Both the position numbers and the translations under genes were made by a program. DNA of 64,000 nt, taken from NCBI GenBank assembly GCA_021741245.1, contig JAIOYF010000001.1, positions 310,001 to 374,000 on the forward strand, in the 5' to 3' direction. Positions 51,349-60,204 of this stretch are shown here, one piece after another. The notes beneath the pieces are model-generated. The model did no database searches. It was not told the origin of the DNA and saw only the letters and a list, made by a program, of their open reading frames with translations. The stretch is from Paracoccaceae bacterium. Its GTDB lineage: Bacteria > Pseudomonadota > Alphaproteobacteria > Rhodobacterales > Rhodobacteraceae. Every line of letters begins with the position of its first letter. Within the stretch, counting starts at the first letter, position 1.

Positions 51349-52053
51349 ATGGAAGACGAACAGACGGCACCACGGCGCAATTTTTACGGCAGGGTTCATG
51401 GCAAAACCCTGCGCGCCAGCCAGAAGGATTATCTTGCCAACGATCTGGAGGCACTGAGCCTTCGGGGTGTCACCCATTCCGAAAACCCCGCGCGCGCGTT
51501 GATAAACCCCGCACAGGTCTTTGGCGCCGATCGCCCGCTCTGGCTGGAGGTCGGGTTTGGCGGCGGAGAGCATCTTGTGCATATGGCAAGCCTTTACCCC
51601 GAGGTGTCGATTATCGGGGCGGAACCCTTCGTCAACGGCATCGCCATGCTTTTGGGCAAGATCCGTCTGGCGGGTGTAGAGAACCTTTTGATCCATCCCG
51701 GTGATGTCAGAGATCTGTTTGATGTCTTGCCGCAGCAGAGCCTTTCCAAGGTGTTTCTGAACTATCCTGATCCCTGGCCAAAGGCCCGGCATCACCGCCG
51801 CCGCTTTGTGACGCCCGGTTATCTGGCCTTGCTGGCACGGGCCATGAAGCCGGGGGCGGAGTTTCGCGTGGCAACCGACATCCCCGACTATGTGCGCCAA
51901 ACCCTCGAAGAGGTTCCGCAGGCGGGGTTTGAGTTGATCAACCAGACCGGGCAGGGGCAGGCGTGGGACGACTGGCTCTCCACCCGCTATGAGCAAAAGG
52001 CCCTGCGTGAGGGGCGCGACCCGCATTACCTGACCTTCCGTCGCCACGCCTGA
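51349..52053 (+). CDS. trmB: tRNA (guanine-N7-)-methyltransferase
   Basis: Forms m7G46 in tRNA. The 234-residue protein has SAM motif LWLEVGFGGGEHLVHMA, GAEPFVNGIAMLL and the TrmB signature NYPDPWPKARHHRRRFV. Convergent with the MBL gene, with both stops in one composite hairpin. Confidence 0.96.
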   Translation: MEDEQTAPRRNFYGRVHGKTLRASQKDYLANDLEALSLRGVTHSENPARALINPAQVFGADRPLWLEVGFGGGEHLVHMASLYPEVSIIGAEPFVNGIAMLLGKIRLAGVENLLIHPGDVRDLFDVLPQQSLSKVFLNYPDPWPKARHHRRRFVTPGYLALLARAMKPGAEFRVATDIPDYVRQTLEEVPQAGFELINQTGQGQAWDDWLSTRYEQKALREGRDPHYLTFRRHA

Positions 52054-52115
52054 GCGACGCGCCCCGGAATTTCTGGAAATTCCGGGCAAATTTCTTGCAA
52101 GAAATTTGGCGCTCA
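52051..52115. terminator. Composite cruciform at the trmB/MBL convergence, stop codons in the arms
   Basis: Outer arms TGAGCG (52051-52056) and CGCTCA (52110-52115) contain the two TGA stops. Inside are CCCGGAATTTC/GAAATTCCGGG (52063-52086) and the perfect 20-base palindrome AAATTTCTTGCAAGAAATTT (52088-52107). Both strands would give similar hairpins, so it can end both transcripts. Confidence 0.75.
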
Positions 52116-53180
52116 GACCACAGGGGCCGCCCAGACCTGACCGGGGGCAAGGGGCACAAATCTTTCGGCTGCGATTTTGCGTGCGACCAGTGCCTGCTCC
52201 AATGCGACAACCGGGGCTTCGCGCCCTTCGTTGGTCAACTGGAATGTGCCCCAATGATGTCCAACGGCATGGTCCAGACCGGCGAGGAGAAAGCCCTCGA
52301 CCGCCTCCTCGGGGTTTTGGTGTTGCGCCTGCATGAACCAGCGCGGCTCATAGGCGCCAATGGGCAAAATACCGGCGCGGATGCGGCCATGCTTTTGGGG
52401 CAGGTCGCGATAGGGGCGGCCCTCGTCAAAGCCCGTATCGCCGATATGCAACAGCTTGCCGACCGGGCTGTCGATCACAAAGGCCGCCCAAAGGGCCATT
52501 GACCTGTCGCCCATCCCACGCGCAGACCAGTGGTGGCAGGGTTCAAAATGCACGGTCAGGGGGCCGAAGGGCGTGGCGTGGCCCCAATCTCCGGTGGTAA
52601 TCCGCATCTCGGGGATGGCGTCGCGCAATATTGCATCATTGCCAATCGGGGTGATGACCTCGGGATTATGTTGGGCGTGCAGGGTGCGCAGGGTGGCAAT
52701 ATCCAGATGGTCATAGTGATTGTGGCTCAGCAAGACCGCGTCGATCTTTGGCAGATCGGCAAAGGCGATGCCTGGCGCTGTCACCCGCCGTGGCCCGGCA
52801 AAGGCAAGCGGTGAGGCGCGGTCGGACCACACGGGATCGGTCAGCAGGTTCAGCCCCGCGATCTGAACCAGCATCGTTGCATGGCCAACCATGGTGATCG
52901 TCAGGTCTGCCTCCCGTGCCGCGGGTTTGGCCGTGGCAGCAAGGGGCACTTGGGCCGGCCATTTGGCGCGGCCCCCCTCGAACTGCCATTTCAAAAGATC
53001 GGGAAGGCCGCGCGGCGGTGTGCCGCCGGGGTTGAAAAACCGCAATCCGTCAAAATGATCTGACTTTGGGCCCGCGTAATAACGGTTGCGTGACGTTGAT
53101 ATGGCCATTGATGTGGCACCCCCAGCAGCCCCGAGTGCGGCCAACAGGGTCGCTCCCTTGAAAAATCGTCTTCTGTTCAT
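52113..53180 (-). CDS. Exported UlaG/NAPE-PLD-like metallo-beta-lactamase protein
   Basis: A 355-residue protein with a twin-arginine signal ([20 protein letters not shown]), so export in folded form is likely. The domain has [14 protein letters not shown], the metal site [11 protein letters not shown], the His in [10 protein letters not shown] and [13 protein letters not shown]. This layout matches the UlaG/RomA/NAPE-PLD group of Zn hydrolases; the substrate is unknown. Its upstream region is shared with divergent aroA. Confidence 0.9.
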   Translation of the reverse strand: MNRRRFFKGATLLAALGAAGGATSMAISTSRNRYYAGPKSDHFDGLRFFNPGGTPPRGLPDLLKWQFEGGRAKWPAQVPLAATAKPAAREADLTITMVGHATMLVQIAGLNLLTDPVWSDRASPLAFAGPRRVTAPGIAFADLPKIDAVLLSHNHYDHLDIATLRTLHAQHNPEVITPIGNDAILRDAIPEMRITTGDWGHATPFGPLTVHFEPCHHWSARGMGDRSMALWAAFVIDSPVGKLLHIGDTGFDEGRPYRDLPQKHGRIRAGILPIGAYEPRWFMQAQHQNPEEAVEGFLLAGLDHAVGHHWGTFQLTNEGREAPVVALEQALVARKIAAERFVPLAPGQVWAAPVV

Positions 53181-53277
53181 GGCTTCGATATGCGCTGATT
53201 GGGATCGGGTTCAACCCCCCATGGACCACCGCCTTTGCTTGCGCTATCAGGCTGGCAATCACATTGTGGAGACGAAA

Positions 53278-54624
53278 ATGTCTGGTCATGGCGACGCGCA
53301 ACCGATGATTTCCGCGAAATGCGGCCCGCTCAGGGGCGAAGCCGCCGTGCCGGGCGATAAGTCGATCTCGCATCGCGCCCTTATTTTCGGCGCAATGGCG
53401 GTGGGAGAGACCAAGATTTCGGGCCTTTTGGAAGGCCAAGATGTGCTGGACACAGCCCGGGCGATGCGGGCCTTTGGGGCGACGGTCACACAACATGGTC
53501 CCGGCGCATGGTCGGTTCACGGCGTGGGGGTGGGCGGGTTTTCCGAACCTGCGGATGTGATCGATTGCGGCAATTCGGGCACGGGCGTGCGGCTGATCAT
53601 GGGCACGATGGCCACCACGGCGATGACCGCGACCTTTACGGGCGACGCCTCCTTGCGCAAGCGCCCCATGGGTCGGGTCACCGATCCCCTGAGCCTGTTC
53701 GGCACGCAGGCCTATGGTCGCAAGGGGGGACGCTTGCCAATGACCGTTGTCGGGGCGGCAAATCCGGTGCCCGTGCGTTATGCGTTGCCCGTCGCCAGCG
53801 CACAGGTCAAGTCGGCCGTGCTGCTGGCGGGGCTCAATGCGCCGGGTGAGACGGTGGTGATTGAGCGTGAGCCGACGCGGGACCATTCCGAGCGGATGCT
53901 TGTTGGGTTTGGTGCAAGTCTGAATGTCGAGCGCACCAACGAAGGCCATGTCATCACCCTGCAAGGCCGGCCAGAGCTGCGCCCGCAAACCGTGGCAGTG
54001 CCCCGCGATCCCTCCAGTGCGGCCTTTCCGACCTGCGCGGCCCTGATCGTGGAGGGGTCTGACATCACCGTGCCGGGCGTCAGCCAGAACCTGACGCGCA
54101 ATGGTCTTTACATTACGCTGGCCGAGATGGGCGCCGAGATTGAGTTCCAGAATCCTCGCGAAGAGGGGGGGGAGCCTGTGGCCGACCTGCGGGTGCGGTT
54201 CTCAGACAATATGAAGGGCATCGAAGTGCCACCCGAACGCGCGCCGTCGATGATTGATGAATATCCGATCCTGTCGGTCGTGGCCGCCTTTGCCACCGGC
54301 AAGACGGTGATGCGCGGGGTCAAGGAGTTGCGGGTCAAGGAATCTGACCGGATTGATGCCATGGCGCGCGGGCTTGAGGCCTGTGGGGTGACGATCGAAG
54401 AGGATGAGGATACGCTGATCGTGCATGGCATGGGCGCAGGCGGTATGCCGGGGGGGGCAGTTGCCCAGACCCACCTTGATCACCGGATTGCCATGTCGTT
54501 CCTTGTGGCAGGCATGGCGTCACAGCGCGAGATTTCGGTGGATGACGGGTCGCCCATCGTCACCTCATTCCCGATTTTTGAGGGGCTGATGAATGGCCTT
54601 GGCGCGGCCATTCGGCGGGGCTGA
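53278..54624 (+). CDS. aroA: 3-phosphoshikimate 1-carboxyvinyltransferase, class II
   Basis: EPSP synthase of the shikimate pathway. The 448-residue protein has [47 protein letters not shown] and [17 protein letters not shown]; overall it resembles the class II enzymes such as CP4. The PEP-site loop is [13 protein letters not shown]: Gly occupies the position that is Ala100 in CP4. ATG 53278 has GGAG upstream; the longer frame enters the MBL gene antisense. Confidence 0.95.
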   Translation: MSGHGDAQPMISAKCGPLRGEAAVPGDKSISHRALIFGAMAVGETKISGLLEGQDVLDTARAMRAFGATVTQHGPGAWSVHGVGVGGFSEPADVIDCGNSGTGVRLIMGTMATTAMTATFTGDASLRKRPMGRVTDPLSLFGTQAYGRKGGRLPMTVVGAANPVPVRYALPVASAQVKSAVLLAGLNAPGETVVIEREPTRDHSERMLVGFGASLNVERTNEGHVITLQGRPELRPQTVAVPRDPSSAAFPTCAALIVEGSDITVPGVSQNLTRNGLYITLAEMGAEIEFQNPREEGGEPVADLRVRFSDNMKGIEVPPERAPSMIDEYPILSVVAAFATGKTVMRGVKELRVKESDRIDAMARGLEACGVTIEEDEDTLIVHGMGAGGMPGGAVAQTHLDHRIAMSFLVAGMASQREISVDDGSPIVTSFPIFEGLMNGLGAAIRRG

Positions 54625-54641
54625 GGGCGAGACACAAAATA

Positions 54642-54671
54642 ATCGGGGCGCGGGTTGTTCCGCGCGCCGAT
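54642..54671. terminator. Terminator-like hairpin between aroA and the nitroreductase
   Basis: ATCGGGGCGCGG (54642-54653) pairs with CCGCGCGCCGAT (54660-54671), one mismatch, 6-base loop, followed by GCTGTTT. It lies between the two convergent stops. Confidence 0.7.
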
Positions 54672-54682
54672 GCTGTTTCAGA

Positions 54683-55315
54683 TCAGGCGATCTCGGTGAC
54701 CAGTTCGCTCATCGGTTTGCGGACCTTTTTGGCACCAAGCAGCCAGTCGCCCTCGGCCGCACGATAGCCCAGTGGCATCAGCGTGACAGAGCGCAGACCA
54801 AGAGCCTGCAGGCCAAGGATTTCGTCCACTTTGGCGGGATCGAAGCCTTCCATCGGGGTCGCGTCCACCTCTTCAAAGGCGGCAGCGGTCAGGGCCACGC
54901 CAAGCGCGATATAGGCCTGACGCGCAGCATGGCCAAAGTTCACTTCGGCGTCGCGGGGCAACAGCATGGCCTTGAGCCCATCGTAGTAGGCATTCAGGGT
55001 TTCAAGTGGGGTGCCGCGTTCGGCATGGGTGCGGGCGATCACTGCATCGATCCGTTCAACCGTATAGTTGTCCCATGCGGCGAAAACGATCACGTGGCTG
55101 CTGTCTGTCAACTGGGCTTGCCCATATGACGCCTCGCGCAGCTTTGCTTTGACCTCTGGGTTGGTCACCACAAACACCTCAAAGGGCTGCACGCCGCTAG
55201 AGGTGGGGGCCAGATTGATCGCTTCGAGGATACGCTCCACCTTGTCTTGTGGAACCGATTTCGCGGGATCCATTTTCTTGGTGGCATAGCGCCAGTTCAG
55301 TTTGTCGATAAGCAT
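54683..55315 (-). CDS. NAD(P)H-dependent nitroreductase-family oxidoreductase
   Basis: A 210-residue FMN protein. KLNWRYATKKMDP is the FMN-binding N-terminus of NfsB-like enzymes, followed by LAPTSSGVQPFEVFVV, FGHAARQAYIALGVAL, TPMEGFDPAKVDEIL and LMPLGYRAAEGDW. It likely reduces nitro or quinone compounds. Start at 55315 is chosen by family alignment; an ATG ten codons upstream is possible. Confidence 0.92.
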   Translation of the reverse strand: MLIDKLNWRYATKKMDPAKSVPQDKVERILEAINLAPTSSGVQPFEVFVVTNPEVKAKLREASYGQAQLTDSSHVIVFAAWDNYTVERIDAVIARTHAERGTPLETLNAYYDGLKAMLLPRDAEVNFGHAARQAYIALGVALTAAAFEEVDATPMEGFDPAKVDEILGLQALGLRSVTLMPLGYRAAEGDWLLGAKKVRKPMSELVTEIA

Positions 55316-55440
55316 ATTGGGGGTCTTTCCATGGGCTTTGGCCATTGGCCTGCTGTTTGTCTTGCCAACTTTATTTAATCCCTCCAACGGCGCCCACAAT
55401 GTGAAAAGATGCACAGGTCCTGTTTGAAAAGGACCCTTTC

Positions 55441-55483
55441 AAAAACGGCCCAAGCTGCCGTTGCAGGGGAAAAAGTTTGGGCC
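55441..55483 (-). terminator. Terminator after cmk
   Basis: On the minus strand GGCCCAA and TTGGGCC enclose a loop that itself has CTGC-AACG-GCAG, and T5 follows. It begins 11 bases after the cmk stop. A second small hairpin (GGTCC/GGACC, 55416-55435) follows. Confidence 0.65.
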
Positions 55484-55493
55484 CTACTGCGCC

Positions 55494-56078
55494 TTACGCC
55501 TTGCGCGCGGCAACAACCCGTATCGCCTGTTCAACCGCCTCTTCGATGCTCAGATCGCTGGTATCCAGAACAATGGCATCGTCCGCAACCCGCATCGGTG
55601 CATCGGCGCGGCCTGCGTCACGCATGTCGCGCTCGATCACTTCGCGCAGGACAAGGTCGTAGTCCCCCCCCAATTCCGCATGGCGGCGATTTGCGCGGAC
55701 CTCGGCGGTGGCCGTGACAAACAGTTTTACGTCGGCATTTGGGCATATCACGGTGCCAATGTCGCGGCCATCCAGCACAGCACCGCCCTCGCGTCGTGCA
55801 AAGTCTCGTTGAAATGCGACAAGTGCGGCGCGAACTTCGGGGATTGCCGCCACGCGGCTGGCCGCTTGCCCGGCATCAAGCGTTCGCAGATCAGCGCGGT
55901 TCAGATCTTCGGGCTCCAGAGTTCTGGCCGCCGCAATGGGATCGCCGCCCTTGGCCCCGACGGCACGATAAAGCACACCGGTATCCAGATGGCCAAAACC
56001 AAAATGGGCGGCGACAGCTTTGCTGATCGTGCCCTTGCCCGCCGCTGCGGGACCGTCAATCGCCACCGTAAAGATCAT
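55494..56078 (-). CDS. cmk: Cytidylate kinase
   Basis: Phosphorylates CMP/dCMP. The 194-residue protein starts [20 protein letters not shown] with the P-loop, and has [34 protein letters not shown] and RNADAPMR-like late basic residues ([14 protein letters not shown]). ATG 56078 has GGAG at 6 bases; an ATG 12 bases upstream is less likely. Lies 222 bases downstream of leuA. Confidence 0.95.
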   Translation of the reverse strand: MIFTVAIDGPAAAGKGTISKAVAAHFGFGHLDTGVLYRAVGAKGGDPIAAARTLEPEDLNRADLRTLDAGQAASRVAAIPEVRAALVAFQRDFARREGGAVLDGRDIGTVICPNADVKLFVTATAEVRANRRHAELGGDYDLVLREVIERDMRDAGRADAPMRVADDAIVLDTSDLSIEEAVEQAIRVVAARKA

Positions 56079-56246
56079 CAGTGTCTCCATTCCTGAAGGT
56101 GAAATACGGTCGACTTTGGATCTGGTAAAGGGCGCGGGTGCGCATTCCTGTCCGTCAAGCCAAGTAATGGACGAAAAGACGGTTCTACGCAGTCAGCCCG
56201 ACCGCAGTGCAATCAGGCTGACCGCTTCAGAGTGACCCTGTCACCG

Positions 56247-56270
56247 CCACCTTGTCAGGCGGCAAGGTGG
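56247..56270. terminator. Hairpin after leuA
   Basis: CCACCTTG (56247-56254) and CAAGGTGG (56263-56270) are perfect inverses with an 8-base loop, about 30 bases beyond the leuA stop in its direction. No T-run is seen. Confidence 0.5.
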
Positions 56271-56300
56271 TGCAACCTGTCAGGCTGCGCTCAGTGTCTA

Positions 56301-57875
56301 TCACTCGGCATGATAGCTGACGGTCTTTAGATCATCGCCCGGCGCGGATTTCTGCCGCCGCACGATCAGCTTGTTCAGCGCGTTCACATAGGCCTTTGTG
56401 CTGGCCACGATGGTGTCGGTATCGGCCGATTGCCCGGTGACGATGCGCCCATCTTCCTCCAGCCGGACCGAGACGGTGGCCTGCGCATCGGTGCCTTCGG
56501 TGACCGCATGCACCTGATAAAGCTGCAGCCGCGCCGTATGCGGGAACAGCATCTTGACGCATTGGAAAGCCGCATCCACCGGGCCATCGCCTGTGGCATC
56601 AATGTGGTGATCCACACCGTCGATGGTCAGCACCATATCGGCCTCTTGCGGGCCATCGGTGCCACAGATCACCCGCAGTTTCTTCAGAACCAGCGTGTCA
56701 TGTTCGGCCATGGTCGCCTGATCGGCCACCAATGCGATCAGGTCGTCGTCATAGACTTCCTTCTTGCGGTCCGCGAGCGCCTTGAACCGCACAAACACAT
56801 CGTTGAGCTGGTTATCGGCCAATTCGTAGCCCATCTCTTTGAGTTTCGCGCGCAGCGCGGCCCGGCCCGAGTGTTTGCCCATGGCGATGTTGGCCTGATG
56901 CAGGCCGATATCCTCGGGGCGCATGATCTCGAACGTTTCCACGTTCTTCAGCACGCCATCCTGATGGATGCCGGATTCGTGCAAAAAGGCGTTCTTGCCC
57001 ACGATGGCCTTGTTGAACTGCACCGCAAAGCCAGACACGCTGGCCACGCGACGGCTGAGGTTCATGATCTTGGTGGTGTCGATCCCGGTCTGGTATGGCA
57101 TGATGTCATTGCGCACCCGCATGGCCATCACCACCTCTTCCAGCGCGGTATTGCCTGCACGCTCGCCCAAGCCATTGATCGTGCACTCGATCTGGCGCGC
57201 GCCTGCCTCAACCGCCGCCAAAGCATTGGCCGTCGCCATGCCAAGGTCATTGTGGCAATGGGTGGCAAAGATGATCGTGTCTGCCCCCGGAACCCGCTCC
57301 AGCAGCATCTTGATCAGGGCCGCACTTTCACGCGGAGCGGTATAGCCCACGGTGTCGGGGATGTTGATCGTGGTCGCCCCCGCCTTGATCGCGATTTCCA
57401 CCACACGGCACAGATAGTCATGTTCCGTCCGGGTGGCATCCATCGGCGACCATTGCACATTGTCGCACAGGTTGCGGGCATGGGTCACGGTTTCATGAAT
57501 CCGCTCGGCCATCTGGTCCATGGTCAGGTTCGGAATGGCCCGGTGCAGGGGTGAGGTGCCGATAAAGGTGTGGATGCGGGGCGAAGGCGCGTGTTTCACC
57601 GCCTCCCAGCAGCGGTCGATATCCTTGAAGTTCGCCCGTGCAAGGCCGCAGATGGTGGAGTTCTTCGCGCGCTTGGCAATCTCGCTCACCGCCGCAAAGT
57701 CACCTTCACTGGCGATGGGAAACCCCGCCTCGATGATATCGACGCCCATCTCATCCAAGAGGCCCGCAATCTCCAGCTTTTCGGCATGGGTCATGGTGGC
57801 ACCGGGGCTTTGCTCGCCGTCGCGCAGGGTGGTGTCGAAAATCACAACGCGGTCTTGGGCGCTTTTGTCAGTCAT
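56301..57875 (-). CDS. leuA: 2-isopropylmalate synthase
   Basis: First committed step of leucine synthesis. The 524-residue protein has the HMGL-like catalytic barrel (VVIFDTTLRDGEQSPGATMT, THCHNDLGMATANALAAVEA, GLGERAGNTALEEVVMAM) and the C-terminal LeuA regulatory domain that binds leucine. AAGGA precedes the ATG. A Leu-rich leader peptide and alternative stems lie just upstream. Confidence 0.97.
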   Translation of the reverse strand: MTDKSAQDRVVIFDTTLRDGEQSPGATMTHAEKLEIAGLLDEMGVDIIEAGFPIASEGDFAAVSEIAKRAKNSTICGLARANFKDIDRCWEAVKHAPSPRIHTFIGTSPLHRAIPNLTMDQMAERIHETVTHARNLCDNVQWSPMDATRTEHDYLCRVVEIAIKAGATTINIPDTVGYTAPRESAALIKMLLERVPGADTIIFATHCHNDLGMATANALAAVEAGARQIECTINGLGERAGNTALEEVVMAMRVRNDIMPYQTGIDTTKIMNLSRRVASVSGFAVQFNKAIVGKNAFLHESGIHQDGVLKNVETFEIMRPEDIGLHQANIAMGKHSGRAALRAKLKEMGYELADNQLNDVFVRFKALADRKKEVYDDDLIALVADQATMAEHDTLVLKKLRVICGTDGPQEADMVLTIDGVDHHIDATGDGPVDAAFQCVKMLFPHTARLQLYQVHAVTEGTDAQATVSVRLEEDGRIVTGQSADTDTIVASTKAYVNALNKLIVRRQKSAPGDDLKTVSYHAE

Positions 57876-57909
57876 TCTGGAAATCCTTTTATCCTTTGCT
57901 TGTCCTGTC

Positions 57910-57956
57910 TGGGCGCTGTCACCTCTGAGCGGTCGCGCCCAAGGGCACGCTCAGAG
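57910..57956 (-). promoter_or_regulatory. Mutually exclusive stems of the leuA leader
   Basis: Stem A pairs 57948-57956 with 57923-57931 (CTCTGAGCG/CGCTCAGAG in transcript sense). Stem B pairs 57935-57941 with 57910-57916 (TGGGCGC/GCGCCCA). The 5' arm of B is in the loop of A, so they compete or form a pseudoknot. The 5' arm of A covers the last Leu codon and stop of the leader peptide, so ribosome position there would choose between them. No T-run follows B. Confidence 0.6.
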
Positions 57957-58037
57957 CAGCGTAAGGAGAAGCAGGCCACGGGTGGCAATCAGGGCAAAGC
58001 CCCCGGCGCTGTGCGCGATATGTACATCCCGTGTCAT
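57951..58037 (-). CDS. leuA leader peptide (28 residues, Leu-rich)
   Basis: MTRDVHIAHSAGGFALIATR followed by GLLLLTLL and a stop: six Leu codons within the last seven codons, placed 75 bases before leuA. That is the hallmark of an amino-acid attenuation leader. A TATAGT box ends 7 bases before the ATG, so transcription may begin on the A of the start codon. Confidence 0.8.
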   Translation of the reverse strand: MTRDVHIAHSAGGFALIATRGLLLLTLL

Positions 58038-58044
58038 GCGCCGG

Positions 58045-58050
58045 ACTATA
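58045..58050 (-). promoter_or_regulatory. -10 box of the leuA leader promoter
   Basis: TATAGT on the minus strand, 7 bases before the leader ATG. The -35 about 17 bases further up is weak (CTTTTC or TTTTCT). This predicts a leaderless or near-leaderless transcript. Confidence 0.5.
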
Positions 58051-58412
58051 CAAGGGCGGACGCGAAAGAAAAGAGGGGAATTGAGGGCAAGGGCTTGCGG
58101 CAGGTACGTCCAGATTTGGGTGAGGGCCGCCCGAAAAACTGTGCCTTGGACAGCTTTCATCGCTGAAAGCGCGAAGCACCGGTTCAGGGCGTTCTTGAAC
58201 TGGAACCCTGCGCCTGAAAACGGATCGCTGTGGAAGCGCCCGTCGTCGCATGGACGTTGCCAAAGGGATTTTGGCTTGCTTTCCAGACCACCGCTTCATT
58301 TTGGTTGCGCCTGAAACGTCACATTCGGGAAAACTCTGGTCCCTTTGGGGAAGCAAGCGGTTGTTATTGTGTCCCGGCGTGGCAGGATCGGCCCAAAACG
58401 ACGGAGATCGTC
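58051..58412. other. 362-base gap upstream of the GSCFA gene
   Basis: It holds the leuA promoter upstream part on the minus strand and presumably the GSCFA operon promoter on the plus strand. The plus-strand frame continuous with the GSCFA gene is open but is not family-like and has no good start. I see no RNA gene or repeat. Confidence 0.5.
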
Positions 58413-59507
58413 ATGCCCAAGCCCCGCACCCAGACCCCCTATTCCGATCTGCCGCCGCAGGCGTTTTGGCGAACCGGAGTGGCGGAGGCTGGGGTTTACG
58501 GGTTGCGCGATCTTTGGTCCTCACCTTGGACGCTGCCTTCTGATGCGCGATTTGCGACCTTTGGCTCCTGCTTTGCCCAGCATATCAGCCGTGCGCTGAA
58601 AGAGCGTCGCATGGGCTGGGTCAATGGGGAGCCTGCGCCGTTTGGCACGCCTGCCGATCTTGCGCAAAAGTTCAACTACGGGGTGTTTTCGGCCCGCACC
58701 GCCAATGTCTACACGGCGGCGCAGTTACGGCTGTTGCTGCGCATGGCGGCGGGGAAGACCCTGATTGAGGAGCCCGAGCTTTGGGCCAACCCCGATGGCC
58801 GTATCCGCGACAGTTTGCGCCCGTCGATCGAGCCTGACGGCTTTGCCTCCCGCGAAGAGGCCCTTTTGTCACGCCAAGCCATGGTGAGGGGATTGCGGCG
58901 CGCTGTCATGGCGTCAGATGTGTTCGTCTTTACGCTTGGCCTGACCGAAGGCTGGCAAAGCGCGGATGGCCAGCCCTATGCCGCTTGCCCCGGAACGCAA
59001 GGTGGCGTGTTTGATCCGGCACAGCATCGCTTTGTCAATTATCGAACGGCTGCGATCCGCGAGGCTTTGGATAACAGCCTTGCCCTGTTGCAGATGATGA
59101 ACCCCGCCATCCATTTGTTGCTGACTGTAAGCCCGGTGCCGCTGACCGCCACGGCCAGTGGTGCCCATGTTCTGGTGGCGACGATGCGCTCCAAATCCGT
59201 GCTGCGCGCCGTTGCGGGTGAGATGGCGGAGGACGAACCCTCGGTCGATTACTTCCCCTCATACGAGATCATCAGCGGTGCCCCGACGCGTGCCGCGTTC
59301 TTTGAACCCAACCTGCGCTCTGTGGTGCCACAAGGGGTTGAGGTGGTCATGGGCCATTTCTTCCGTGGCCTGCATCTGGCAGGTCCCGCCCGCCATGGAG
59401 CCGAGGCGGAGGTCGATGTGGCCCGCAACCGCGCTATTGATGATGACATCCGACACGAGGCCCTGTTGTGCGAAGAGGCAGCCTTGGAGGCCTATAATGC
59501 AGCCTGA
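58413..59507 (+). CDS. GSCFA domain protein
   Basis: A 364-residue protein with the family name motif in RFATFGSCFAQHISRALKER, then NFLGxxN-like AQKFNYGVFSARTANVYTAA and the conserved VFTLGLTEGWQSADGQPYAA. The domain is related to SGNH hydrolases and is often linked to polysaccharide or exported-glycan modification. ATG 58413 has GGAG. Its end overlaps the next gene by 11 bases. Confidence 0.92.
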   Translation: MPKPRTQTPYSDLPPQAFWRTGVAEAGVYGLRDLWSSPWTLPSDARFATFGSCFAQHISRALKERRMGWVNGEPAPFGTPADLAQKFNYGVFSARTANVYTAAQLRLLLRMAAGKTLIEEPELWANPDGRIRDSLRPSIEPDGFASREEALLSRQAMVRGLRRAVMASDVFVFTLGLTEGWQSADGQPYAACPGTQGGVFDPAQHRFVNYRTAAIREALDNSLALLQMMNPAIHLLLTVSPVPLTATASGAHVLVATMRSKSVLRAVAGEMAEDEPSVDYFPSYEIISGAPTRAAFFEPNLRSVVPQGVEVVMGHFFRGLHLAGPARHGAEAEVDVARNRAIDDDIRHEALLCEEAALEAYNAA

Positions 59508-60174
59508 ATTGTTGATTGTGGGCGATAGTCATACGGCGGCCCTGCACGAAGGGGCGCGGGCTGGCGGCTTGCGGTCCGAATTGCTGTATATTTCGGGCAA
59601 CCATTGGCATGAAAACAAGATGCTGCGTCACCCGTCGCAAGGTTTGGCGGCCCCTTATCGCCCCGGGTTGAACCGCAACATTGCGGCCTTTGCCAAAAAG
59701 GTGGGGGGATCTGTGTTTCCGGCCGATATCCCGGTGCTGGCCAGCATTGGCTATCACTTGGGGCGTTTGGTGCCGATGTTGAAACGCACAGGCCACAGCC
59801 CGGATGCAGATCAGGTGGCGCAAGACGAGGATTTGCTGTTCATCTCGGACGCGTTTCTGACCTCGTACATCTTTTCGCATCGTGATGCGCTGTTTCGGGT
59901 GTTGCGCTTTGCCCGCCATAGGGCGGATCTGATTGTCGTGGCGCCACCCATGATCCGCAGCGATCCAGTCACCTTGCATTGCGCGGCGCGGATCACGGCG
60001 ATTTTGCGCGACAATGGCATTCGGGTGTTTGACCCGCGCGAAGAAGAGGACTGGGCCGGGGCACCGCTGCCCGAACATTTCCGCGCGCCGGATCTGGTGC
60101 ATGGCAATGCCGCCTATGGTGCCGAGGTGCTGGCGCGTATTTTTGATCGGGGATTGATCCGCAAGGTCGCCTGA
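59497..60174 (+). CDS. SGNH-like hydrolase coupled to GSCFA
   Basis: A 225-residue protein. LLIVGDSHTAALHEGARAGG holds the GDS(H) nucleophile block and APDLVHGNAAYGAEVL supplies the D-x-x-H pair near the C-terminus, the SGNH layout; ISGNHWHENK and IVVAPPMIRS may be the Gly and Asn blocks. No signal peptide. Overlap with GSCFA suggests the two act together, perhaps as esterase/acyltransferase partners. Confidence 0.78.
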   Translation: MQPELLIVGDSHTAALHEGARAGGLRSELLYISGNHWHENKMLRHPSQGLAAPYRPGLNRNIAAFAKKVGGSVFPADIPVLASIGYHLGRLVPMLKRTGHSPDADQVAQDEDLLFISDAFLTSYIFSHRDALFRVLRFARHRADLIVVAPPMIRSDPVTLHCAARITAILRDNGIRVFDPREEEDWAGAPLPEHFRAPDLVHGNAAYGAEVLARIFDRGLIRKVA

Positions 60175-60204
60175 CGCGAATACAGTCCAGAAAGGTAGGT
60201 GCTC

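Noticed and set aside
52088-52107. 20-base palindrome as an operator
   Set aside because: It sits between two convergent stops and is nested in a larger hairpin, so a terminator role is simpler.
56430-57554. 374-codon plus-strand open frame opposite leuA
   Set aside because: Shadow of leuA with His/Arg-rich composition and no start signal.
58230-58412. N-terminal extension of the GSCFA gene
   Set aside because: Open in frame, but GGAG and the family-like start are at 58413; the extension is Trp/Arg-rich and not conserved-looking.
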